From positions 17,040-81,039 of the forward strand of contig JAQXVF010000045.1 of the NCBI GenBank assembly GCA_029224785.1: a stretch of DNA of 64,000 nt, in the 5' to 3' direction. The notes below the pieces were generated by a model. The model saw only the letters and a list, made by a program, of their open reading frames with translations. It did not search any database and was not told where the DNA came from. Position 1 is the first letter of the stretch. Each line of letters starts with the position of its first letter. Source of the DNA: Bacillota bacterium (GTDB lineage Bacteria > Bacillota > Clostridia > Oscillospirales > Oscillospiraceae). The translations under genes and the position numbers were made by a program. Shown piece after piece: positions 55,782 to 64,000 of the stretch.

Positions 55782-57289
55782 GCCTTGTGCCCTCCGATGG
55801 TGCCGTTCCGTTCCATGGAAGTGGCGCCTTCCCGCAGGTTTTCCCCTCTGAAGATGGCGTTTTTTCCATATTTTGTCCGGATAGTGAGAACGGCCTTCTG
55901 CCGGCGCTTCTCCCGCTCCAGCCGGGCTTCTTCCGCTTCTTTCCGGCGCTCTTCCTCGGGGTCGGAGAACAGATCCATCTGCCGGAACGCCTCCGGCTCA
56001 CTCTGCGGAATCTCCGGGAGCAGGTGAGCGGCACACAGGGTGATCCTCCGCACCAGAAGATTCGGATTGGCGATCCGGTCAAACAGATCCGTCACCGCCT
56101 TGGCAATCAGAGTCCCCGAAGCGGTGCGGCGGGGGAGATTGGCGGTGCCGTGGGAGTGTTTGGGGATCAAACGTCCGTAGACATCCTGAGTCACCGGGCC
56201 ATGGTACTGCTTTCTGCGGACCGGGTCGTCCAGATTCTCCCGGTCATAGCCTATGGTCAAAACCACCTGATCGGTGGATAGTCCCTTGGCAAACAGGTCC
56301 ATTGCCAGGTTGTCAGCCATTTCCCAGGTGACGAGCCGGGCTTTCTCCCAGGGATAGGGGGTGGACAGGACCTGCCCGGAGCTGACACTGTTGGTTTCGG
56401 GACGGTAAGCCTTGATCTGGGCAATGGTGCATGGCTCCCAACCCCAGGCGTGATCGATGAGCAGCTCGGCATTGACACCGAAAAGACGGTACAGCAGTTC
56501 CTCATTGTAGAAATCATCCGGCTTTCCCACGGAGCAGCGGGCAATGTCTCCCATGGTATACAGTCCATTGTCGGCAAGCCGCTTGGCGGAGCCCCGGCCT
56601 ACCCGCCAGAAATCCGTAATGGGTTGGTGGTCCCAGAGGGATCTGCGGTATTCCAGTTCATTGAGTTCTGCAATCCGTACTCCGTTTTCATCCGGGGGCA
56701 TCCGCTTGGCAAGGATGTCCATGGCGATCTTTGCCAGGTAAAGATTGGTGCCGATCCCTGCGGTGGCGGTGATGCCGGTGGCTTCCAGTACCTGACGGAT
56801 CATGGTCATGGCAAGCTCGTGGGGGGACATACGGTAGGTTTTCAGATAGGGAGTCAGATCCATAAAGACCTCGTCCACGGAGTATTGATGGATATCCTCC
56901 GGGGCAAGGTATTTGAGATAGATGCTGTAAATGGCGGTGCTGTGTTCCATGTACAGAGCCATTCGGGGAGGGGCAACAAGATAGTCCACCAGCAGCGTCG
57001 GATCCGCCTTCAGTTGGGTGGCATCCGTAGAGGAGCCGGTCATGGTTTTTCCGACGGAGCGAAGCGCATTGACTTTCCGAATGGTCTCCACCACTTCAAA
57101 GAGCCTTGCCCGGCCGGAGATCCCGTAGGTTTTCATGGAAGGGGAGACTGCCAGACAGATGGTTTTCTCTGTGCGGCTCTCGTCAGCCACCACCAGATTG
57201 GTGGTCAGGGGGTCCAGGCCACGCGCCACGCACTCCACAGAGGCATAGAAGGACTTCAGGTCAATGCACAGATAGGTCTTTTCTTCCAA
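55778..57289 (-). CDS. Y-family DNA polymerase (DinB/UmuC/UvrX-like)
   Basis: YLCIDLKSFYASVECVARGLDPLTTNLVVADESRTEKTICLAVSPSMK; YSVDEVFMDLT; TATAGIGTNLYLAKIAMDILAKRM. Confidence 0.92.
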   Translation of the reverse strand: MEEKTYLCIDLKSFYASVECVARGLDPLTTNLVVADESRTEKTICLAVSPSMKTYGISGRARLFEVVETIRKVNALRSVGKTMTGSSTDATQLKADPTLLVDYLVAPPRMALYMEHSTAIYSIYLKYLAPEDIHQYSVDEVFMDLTPYLKTYRMSPHELAMTMIRQVLEATGITATAGIGTNLYLAKIAMDILAKRMPPDENGVRIAELNELEYRRSLWDHQPITDFWRVGRGSAKRLADNGLYTMGDIARCSVGKPDDFYNEELLYRLFGVNAELLIDHAWGWEPCTIAQIKAYRPETNSVSSGQVLSTPYPWEKARLVTWEMADNLAMDLFAKGLSTDQVVLTIGYDRENLDDPVRRKQYHGPVTQDVYGRLIPKHSHGTANLPRRTASGTLIAKAVTDLFDRIANPNLLVRRITLCAAHLLPEIPQSEPEAFRQMDLFSDPEEERRKEAEEARLEREKRRQKAVLTIRTKYGKNAIFRGENLREGATSMERNGTIGGHKA

Positions 57290-57391
57290 GCAGCTCCCCC
57301 CTTTGTCCCATTTCTCTCATCATACAATACAGATGTGAATATTTCAAGAACGACTCCGAAAGGAATCCCACACTTCTCTGCCCTGAGGGGT

Positions 57392-57934
57392 TCAGTTTTC
57401 CATCTGTTTTCCGAGAAATTCGGCGGCTGCCCGGACCAGGTTCTGATCCCCTTCCTGCAGAGGACTGTCATTTTCCCCCAGCAGAAGGAGGAAACATCCC
57501 ATCAGATCTCCTTGGGAGAGAATGGGGGCGGCTGCACCCAGATAGTATTTTTCCGATCCTTCGGATGGCCGGATCCGGGAGTCCCCCTGCTTGTATCGGT
57601 AGATTTTCCGCTGCTCCATCAGTTTTTCCATCTCCGGGGAGTTGGGTTTGTCCATCAGTTCCCGCTTGGGGGCTCCGGAAAGGGCGATGATGGCATCCCG
57701 GTCGGCAACTGCAGCAATGTGCCCGGTTGCACTCCCGACGGCATCACACATCTGAGCGGCGAATTCCTGCAGATCTCCCATGGGGGAGTATTTTTTGAAA
57801 ATCACTCCGCCGTCACGGTCCGTGAAAATCTCCAGCGGGTCGCCCTCCCGGATTCGGAGGGTGCGGCGGATCTCCTTGGGGATGACGATCCGGCCCAAGT
57901 CGTCCACCCGGCGCACGATTCCTGTTGCTTTCAT
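57392..57934 (-). CDS. spoVT: Stage V sporulation protein T (AbrB-like + GAF)
   Basis: MKATGIVRRVDDLGRIVIPKEIRRTLRIREGDPLEIFTDRDGGVIFKKYSP. Confidence 0.95.
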   Translation of the reverse strand: MKATGIVRRVDDLGRIVIPKEIRRTLRIREGDPLEIFTDRDGGVIFKKYSPMGDLQEFAAQMCDAVGSATGHIAAVADRDAIIALSGAPKRELMDKPNSPEMEKLMEQRKIYRYKQGDSRIRPSEGSEKYYLGAAAPILSQGDLMGCFLLLLGENDSPLQEGDQNLVRAAAEFLGKQMEN

Positions 57935-58217
57935 TTGTCTTCTCTCCTTATTCTGTCCTGCCCCTATTGTTTGCAGAATCTGGCTGATTATGCGGGAGAA
58001 AGGCGTAGAAGCGGCGGTCGAGAATGACCGGATGGCGGTTTTTCATGACCACCTTGTCCTCCGTTTCCGGCATGATCTCTCCCGGTTCGGTTTGCACGAT
58101 TGTCAAATCCGGTCATATTCTCTCCGGAATTCCATTATGTTCGGACAAGCATAGCCGCCAATCTGCTTCTTTTGGTATCTGATGCACCCATTTTTGTGAT
58201 TTATTACAGGTCTCTCT

Positions 58218-58246
58218 TGATTTTTGACTCACTATTTGTTATAATC
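58218..58246 (+). promoter_or_regulatory. Promoter of carboxylesterase (TTGATT-N17-TATAAT)
   Basis: TTGATTtttgactcactatttgtTATAAT upstream of the 58307 start. Confidence 0.65.
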
Positions 58247-58306
58247 ATAAAAAGTGTGCCATGTATCCGTTTTACATAGGCTCAATACAAAAAGGAGGCA
58301 AATTCT

Positions 58307-59869
58307 ATGTTGCGCACAACAAAAACCGAAAATGGACTTGTACGCGGTGTTGTCGGTACCGATGCCAGGATTACCGTCTACAAGGGCATCCCCTTCGCTG
58401 CCGACACTTCCGGCAAGAACCGCTGGCGTCCCCCGCAGCCTGCTGAAAACTGGGAAGGCGTTCGTGATTGCTCTGAGTTCGGTCCCATCCCCATGCAGCG
58501 CAAGCCCGGCCTGAATCCCGAAGGATTCTATTCCAAAGAATGGCATGTGGATCCCGATGTTCCCATGGGTGAGGATTGCCTTCGTGTCAATATCTGGACA
58601 CCGGCAAAATCCACAGACGATAAGCTCCCCGTCATGGTGTGGATCTTCGGCGGCGGTCTGCAGGAAGGCTACCCCCACGAAATGGAATTTGACGGCGAGC
58701 GCATTGCATCCCGGGGTGTGATCCTCTGCTCCATCGGCTATCGTGTCAATGTGTTTGGCCTGCTGGCACATCCCGAAGTCACCGCCGAGAACCCGGAGGC
58801 TCCCGCCAACTTCTGCTATCAGGACCAGGCAGCCGGTATCGCATGGGTCAAGCGCAATATTGCAAACTTCGGCGGCGATCCCGACAATATCACCGTGTTC
58901 GGTCAGTCCGCAGGCGGCGGCTCCACCCTGACCCAGATGCTCTCTCCCAAGACCAAGGGCCTGTTCCGCAAGGGCATTGTGGAGTCCATTGGCGCCATGA
59001 GCTTTTCCATTCCTCCCCGTGTTCCCGCCAGAGTGGTCAATACACTGGCACAGCAGGAGCAGGAAGGCGTCAGGTTCTTTGAGGCGCTGGGCGTGAAAAA
59101 CCTGGAAGAAGCACGCGCGCTGGACGGCAAGTACCTCTCTGAGCGTTTCAACGAAATGTTCATCCGCTGGGGCTCCTGCATTGACGGGAAGTTTGTTGTC
59201 AAGCCCAACGATCAGGCGATTCTGGACGGCGATCTTCACGCGGATGCCATCATGGTAGGCAACACAAACAATGAGTTCTGGATTGAACCCGACGGCGATG
59301 CCAAGACGCAGAAGATGTTCGCCTTCAACAAGGTCAGCGAAGAAATTGTGACCGAGCAGATCGATGAAGAGACCAAGGTGGACCGCTGGATCGATGCCAA
59401 TTTCGGTGAGCACGCTGAGGAATATAAGAAGATCGTCAAGGCGATGCCCGGCAGCTACTATGACAATGCGAAGGTCAGCATGATGTGGCTGGGCAACCAG
59501 ATTTTTGCAGAGCAGTTTGCAAAGCAGGGAATTCCGTTCTATACATATGTCTTTGGTCCCACCATGCCCGGCGATGATGCAGGTGCCTTCCATTCCTCCG
59601 ACCTGTGGTTTGAGTTTGAGACCCTGATGAAGTGCTGGAGACCCTTCGACGGACATCACTTTGATCTGTCCCGGAAGATGTGCAACTACTGGACCAATTT
59701 TGCCAAGACCGGTGATCCCAATGGCCTGGACAAGGACGGCACTCCCATGCCCCAGTGGACGCCCTACACAAACGAGAATCCCCGCTCCATGCAGTTCCTG
59801 GATGAGATCTCCATGGATGACGGCATCAGCCGGCGCGACCGCTTCCTCATCGATATCAACCTCAAATAA
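58307..59869 (+). CDS. Type-B carboxylesterase/lipase family protein
   Basis: YKGIPFAADTSGKNRWRPPQP; EDCLRVNIWTP; NFGGDPDNITVFGQSAGGGS (GxSxG). Confidence 0.93.
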   Translation: MLRTTKTENGLVRGVVGTDARITVYKGIPFAADTSGKNRWRPPQPAENWEGVRDCSEFGPIPMQRKPGLNPEGFYSKEWHVDPDVPMGEDCLRVNIWTPAKSTDDKLPVMVWIFGGGLQEGYPHEMEFDGERIASRGVILCSIGYRVNVFGLLAHPEVTAENPEAPANFCYQDQAAGIAWVKRNIANFGGDPDNITVFGQSAGGGSTLTQMLSPKTKGLFRKGIVESIGAMSFSIPPRVPARVVNTLAQQEQEGVRFFEALGVKNLEEARALDGKYLSERFNEMFIRWGSCIDGKFVVKPNDQAILDGDLHADAIMVGNTNNEFWIEPDGDAKTQKMFAFNKVSEEIVTEQIDEETKVDRWIDANFGEHAEEYKKIVKAMPGSYYDNAKVSMMWLGNQIFAEQFAKQGIPFYTYVFGPTMPGDDAGAFHSSDLWFEFETLMKCWRPFDGHHFDLSRKMCNYWTNFAKTGDPNGLDKDGTPMPQWTPYTNENPRSMQFLDEISMDDGISRRDRFLIDINLK

Positions 59870-59910
59870 GCTGCACGGGGGCGTTTTGCAGAATGCGCCC
59901 CAAAAGAATA

Positions 59911-59948
59911 ACCACATCGGCCATCCCGAAAGGGGTGGCTGATGTTTC
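59911..59948 (+). terminator. Terminator of carboxylesterase gene
   Basis: CATCGGCCATCCC-GAAA-GGGGTGGCTGATG followed by TTT. Confidence 0.7.
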
Positions 59949-60259
59949 ATCCCCCTGTTTTCCGACAATTCTGCCTTAAGTTTTCCGCAAAAAGACTGGC
60001 AAGAGGATTCTATCCCGCAGGGCTCCCGCGATGGAAGAAAACCGGGAAGTCCCAATTCCTGCAGGGATTTCCCATTTTGTTCAATGCAATCTGGTGATAC
60101 AATGGGTCTGTTGACAACGCTGCCAGTGGATGCTACCATGGGAACAGGAAAACGAGGCTTCGTTTTCACGGGAAAACCCGGGGAAAACGGAGAGAGGCAA
60201 GCCCGAACAAGGCTGTGAAAGGGAAGCGTATCAGACACCCCGTTGAAAAGGAGAACACA

Positions 60260-62407
60260 ATGGATCGAACGATCGCACAGCAAAAAGCAAAGGCGCTGGT
60301 GGCACAGATGACCCTGGAGGAGAAGGCCGGTCAGCTCCGATTTGATGCCCCGGCCATTCCCAGGCTGGGGATCCCGGCCTATAACTGGTGGAACGAGGCG
60401 CTCCATGGGGTCGCCCGTGCCGGCACCGCCACCAGCTTTCCGCAGGCCATTGGAATGGCGGCCATGTTTGATGACGAGCTTCTGGAGAAATTAGGAGATG
60501 CAGCCTCCACCGAAGGCCGGGCCAAATACAATGCCCAGTCCCGGGAAAACGATCGGGATATTTACAAGGGACTGACCTTCTGGTCCCCCAACATCAACAT
60601 TTTCCGGGATCCCCGCTGGGGCCGGGGACATGAGACCTATGGGGAGGATCCTTACCTTACCTCCCGGATGGGAAAAGCCTACGTTCGCGGTCTCCAGGGA
60701 CAGGGGGAGACACTGAAAGCGGCTGCCTGTGCGAAGCATTTTGCGGTGCACAGCGGCCCGGAATCGCTGCGCCACCGCTTCAATGCAGAGGCCACCCCCA
60801 AGGATATGGAGGAGACCTACCTGCCTGCCTTTGAGGCCTGCGTCCGGGATGCCGGGGTGGAAGCGGTCATGGGTGCCTACAACCGGACCAACGGAGAGCC
60901 CTGCTGCGGAAGCAGGACACTGCTGGTGGACACCCTCCGGGGGAAATGGGGCTTCCGGGGACACGTTGTGTCCGACTGCGGAGCCGTCTGCGACTTCCAC
61001 AAGGGCCATATGGTCACGTCCACCCCTGCCGAGTCTGCCGCCCTGGCCATGCAAATGGGATGTGATCTGAACTGCGGCAAAACCTATCTCTCCATTCTGA
61101 ACGCGTATGCCCAGGGATTGGTCACGGAAGAGCAAATCACCTGCGCTGCCGAGCGGCTGTTTACCACCCGTTATCTGCTGGGCATTCTGGGGGAAGGCAG
61201 TGAATATGATCAGATCCCTTATGAAGCCGTGGAGTGCGATGCCCACCTTGCACTGGCACAGGAAGCGGCACGGAAATCCTGCGTTCTGCTGAAAAACGAC
61301 GGGCTTCTGCCCCTGGATGCGGATACGGTGGGTACGGTGGGGGTCATCGGTCCCAATGCCAACAGCCGTGCCGCACTCATCGGCAATTACCACGGCACCG
61401 CGTCCCGATATATCACCGTGCTGGAGGGCATCCAGGACGCCGTGGCAGGAAAGAGTCGGGTGCTCTATTCCGAGGGGTGTCATCTGTTCCGGGACAGGAC
61501 GGAAGCGCTTGCCATGGAGGATGACCGGGTTGCGGAGGCGGTGACGGTTGCCGGGCACAGTGATGTGGTGATTCTGGTGTTGGGACTGGACGAGACTCTG
61601 GAAGGGGAAGAGGGAGATGCCGGCAATGCCGACGCTTCCGGCGACAAGCAGGATCTTTTGCTGCCCAAGTCCCAGCGCAATCTGCTCCGAAGGGTTCTGG
61701 AAGTGGGAAAGCCCACCGTTGTTTTGTTGATGGCAGGCAGTGCCATTGATCTTTCCGAAGCGCAGGAAAAGGCAAATGCCATTCTGCTGACCTGGTATCC
61801 CGGTGCCGGCGGCGGAAGGGCGGTGGCGGATCTGCTGTTCGGCAAGTCATCGCCTTCCGGAAAGCTTCCGGTTACATTTTATACGAATCAGGCTTTGAAG
61901 GAGATTCCGGATTTCACGGATTATTCCATGAAAAACCGGACCTATCGTTATTATTCCGGTGTCCCGCTGTATCCCTTCGGCTATGGCCTGACCTATGGGG
62001 ATGTGACGGTTATCCGGGTTTCTGCGAATCGTTCTTTCGCTTCGGTCACGGTGGAAAACCGGGGAAGCCGGGCAACGGAGGATGTGGTGCAGCTTTACCT
62101 CCGGGACAACGGATCCTGCGACGCACCTCCCAACCCCATTCTGTGCGGATTCCGGCGGGTGGCACTGGCTCCGGGAGAGAGAAAAACCGTGGAGATCGGA
62201 GTGGATCCCGCTGCGTTGACGGTGGTCAATGAAATGGGACAGAGGGTTCCCGGAAGCGGGAACTGGACGCTGTTTGCCGGTGTTGGCCAGCCGGATGCCC
62301 GGACTGCCGAATTGACTGGGCATACGGCTGCGGAAACGGAGCTGCGATCAGATAATCGCCCCTCGGGGGCGAAGAACGGTCACGGAATGGCAGGACCTTG
62401 TTTTTGA
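60260..62407 (+). CDS. Glycoside hydrolase family 3 protein (beta-xylosidase/beta-glucosidase type)
   Basis: YNWWNEALHGVARAGTATSFPQAIGMAAMFD; FRGHVVSDCGAV (catalytic Asp region); followed by xylulokinase. Confidence 0.92.
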   Translation: MDRTIAQQKAKALVAQMTLEEKAGQLRFDAPAIPRLGIPAYNWWNEALHGVARAGTATSFPQAIGMAAMFDDELLEKLGDAASTEGRAKYNAQSRENDRDIYKGLTFWSPNINIFRDPRWGRGHETYGEDPYLTSRMGKAYVRGLQGQGETLKAAACAKHFAVHSGPESLRHRFNAEATPKDMEETYLPAFEACVRDAGVEAVMGAYNRTNGEPCCGSRTLLVDTLRGKWGFRGHVVSDCGAVCDFHKGHMVTSTPAESAALAMQMGCDLNCGKTYLSILNAYAQGLVTEEQITCAAERLFTTRYLLGILGEGSEYDQIPYEAVECDAHLALAQEAARKSCVLLKNDGLLPLDADTVGTVGVIGPNANSRAALIGNYHGTASRYITVLEGIQDAVAGKSRVLYSEGCHLFRDRTEALAMEDDRVAEAVTVAGHSDVVILVLGLDETLEGEEGDAGNADASGDKQDLLLPKSQRNLLRRVLEVGKPTVVLLMAGSAIDLSEAQEKANAILLTWYPGAGGGRAVADLLFGKSSPSGKLPVTFYTNQALKEIPDFTDYSMKNRTYRYYSGVPLYPFGYGLTYGDVTVIRVSANRSFASVTVENRGSRATEDVVQLYLRDNGSCDAPPNPILCGFRRVALAPGERKTVEIGVDPAALTVVNEMGQRVPGSGNWTLFAGVGQPDARTAELTGHTAAETELRSDNRPSGAKNGHGMAGPCF

Positions 62408-62447
62408 AAGGATGCGTTCCGAAAGATTCAAAACAGGAGTGATGAAC

Positions 62448-63926
62448 ATGAGTCTTTATATCGGTATCGACCTGGGTACTTCAGCGGTCAAGCTGCTGCT
62501 GATGAATGCCGGAGGAAAGATCCTGAATGTGGTTTCCCGGGAGTATCCCCTGGAGTTCCCACAGCCCGGCTGGAGTCAGCAGAACCCGGAGGACTGGCGC
62601 AGGGCCATCCTGGAGGGGATCCCGGCGCTGCTGAATGGCTTTGACGGCGGGGAGGTTGCCGGCATCGGCTGCGGAGGCCAGATGCACGGCCTGGTGGTGT
62701 TGGATGCGCATGATAACGTCATCCGTCCCGCGATTTTGTGGAATGACGGCAGAACTGCCAAACAGGTGGACGATCTCAACAACGAAATCGGAAAGGAAAA
62801 ACTCTCTGCATGGACGGCAAATATTGCCTTCGCCGGCTTTACCGCCCCGAAGATCCTCTGGATGCGGGAGAACGAACCGGAGAACTTTGGACGCATTGCC
62901 AGGATCATGCTGCCCAAGGATTACATCAATTACATCCTGACGGGAATCCATTCCTGCGATTATTCCGATGCCTCCGGAATGCTGCTGCTGGACGTGGAGC
63001 ACAAGCGGTGGAGCCGGGAAATGATGGACCTGTGCGGAATCTCGGAAGAACAGATGCCCCGGCTTTTTGAAAGCTATGAAAGCATCGGCACCGTGAAGCC
63101 GGAGATCGCGCAGGCGCTGGGGATCCCTGAAACGGTCAAAGTCTGCGCCGGTGCCGGCGACAATGCGGCTGCCGCTGTGGGCACCGGCGTGGTGGGGGAA
63201 GGCGGCTGCAACATCAGCCTGGGCACCTCCGGCACCGTGTTCATTTCCTCGGAGAAATTCGGTGTGGATAAAAACAATGCCCTCCATGCCTTTGCGCACG
63301 CCGACGGAGGTTATCATCTCATGGGCTGTATGCTCTCTGCTGCCTCCTGCAACAAATGGCTCATGGAGGATATCCTGAAGACCTCTGATTATATTGGAGA
63401 GCAGGCAGCGATCTCCCAGGAGAAGCTGGGGGAGAATCCCGTGTTTTTCCTGCCCTATCGGATGGGAGAGCGCAGTCCCATCAACGACACCACCGCCCGG
63501 GGCACTTTCATCGGCATGACCTTGGACACCACAAGAGCCGACCTTGTGCAGGCGGTACTGGAGGGTGTGGCGTTTGCCATCCGGGACAGCGTGGAGGTTG
63601 CCCGCAGCCTGGGCATCGAAATCCGCACCTCCAAGATCTGCGGAGGCGGAGCCAAAAGCCCCCTGTGGAAGAAGATCATTGCCAGTGTGCTGAATATCGA
63701 GCTGGAGTGTCCTGTATCCGAGCAGGGGCCCGGCATGGGCGGCGCCATGCTGGCTATGGTGGCTTGCGGGGAGTACCCCGATGTGCAGTCCGCCTGTGAA
63801 AAGCTGGTCCATGTGGCGTCTGTGGTAAAACCGGAACCGGAGCTGGTTGCGAAATACGAAACGAGGTATCGGAAATTCCGAATCATCTATCCTGCGGTGA
63901 AGAATCTATTCCCGAAGATTCGATAG
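62448..63926 (+). CDS. xylB: Xylulokinase (FGGY family)
   Basis: LYIGIDLGTSAVKLLLMNAGGKI; EYPLEFPQPGWSQQNPEDWRRAI; GIGCGGQMHGLVVLDAHDNVIRPAILWNDGRT. Confidence 0.93.
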   Translation: MSLYIGIDLGTSAVKLLLMNAGGKILNVVSREYPLEFPQPGWSQQNPEDWRRAILEGIPALLNGFDGGEVAGIGCGGQMHGLVVLDAHDNVIRPAILWNDGRTAKQVDDLNNEIGKEKLSAWTANIAFAGFTAPKILWMRENEPENFGRIARIMLPKDYINYILTGIHSCDYSDASGMLLLDVEHKRWSREMMDLCGISEEQMPRLFESYESIGTVKPEIAQALGIPETVKVCAGAGDNAAAAVGTGVVGEGGCNISLGTSGTVFISSEKFGVDKNNALHAFAHADGGYHLMGCMLSAASCNKWLMEDILKTSDYIGEQAAISQEKLGENPVFFLPYRMGERSPINDTTARGTFIGMTLDTTRADLVQAVLEGVAFAIRDSVEVARSLGIEIRTSKICGGGAKSPLWKKIIASVLNIELECPVSEQGPGMGGAMLAMVACGEYPDVQSACEKLVHVASVVKPEPELVAKYETRYRKFRIIYPAVKNLFPKIR

Positions 63927-63960
63927 GAAAAAACTGCAGTGACTCGAACGCTCCATAAAC

Positions 63961-63999
63961 GGCCATGAAGGCACACCTGTGTGTCTTCATGGCTTTTTG
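63961..63999 (+). terminator. Terminator after xylB
   Basis: GGCCATGAAGGCACAC-CT-GTGTGTCTTCATGGC followed by TTTTT. Confidence 0.85.
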
Positions 64000-64000
64000 T

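Noticed and set aside
1-64000. tRNA/rRNA genes, IS elements, prophage, toxin-antitoxin or CRISPR-Cas
   Set aside because: Scanned by eye for conserved motifs, transposase/integrase signatures and direct-repeat arrays; none supported.

Overview
The window is an ordinary-looking chromosomal segment from a sporulating, GC-rich Firmicute. It is probably a gut Clostridia/Oscillospirales lineage, inferred from gene content (sigG, spoVT, ylmC-like, T-box, HrcA/CIRCE). From left to right it carries: the 3' end of a GNAT-like gene; type III glutamine synthetase; clpB under a perfect CIRCE; an amino-acid ABC importer with an M20 amidohydrolase; an acyltransferase-3 protein; a BlaR1/MecR1-BlaI-type pair with two operator dyads; rpsB-tsf; ylmC; sigG; rpsT; recG; gpmI; asp23; a DAK2 gene; a BrkB-like gene; a DUF5685-like/DnaJ pair; a MarR-regulated heterodimeric ABC exporter; ruvCAB; a compact ethanolamine-utilisation microcompartment operon (adh-eutA-B-C-L-E-M-T-pduL-hyp-eutN-eutH); a T-box(Met)-metG unit; a Cthe_2159-like beta-helix lipoprotein; a BspA-type LRR surface protein with choline-binding-like repeats; a MATE transporter; pepF; trxB-trxA; a YolD/Y-family polymerase pair; spoVT; a carboxylesterase; and a GH3-xylulokinase pair. 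The least expected signal is a dense cluster of identical DnaA-box-like 9-mers (seven TTTTCCACA plus one variant in about 230 bp) between sigG and rpsT, far from any dnaA gene in the window. Other items worth checking are a ~27-bp imperfect hairpin after the acyltransferase, a 49-aa membrane ORF overlapping ruvC, an unassigned small protein inside the eut operon, structured leaders at glnA, rpsB and the BspA-like gene, and a divergent C-terminal sensor region on the BlaR1-like protein. I did not find a clearly novel multi-gene system. No tRNA, rRNA, CRISPR array, IS element or prophage was recognised.
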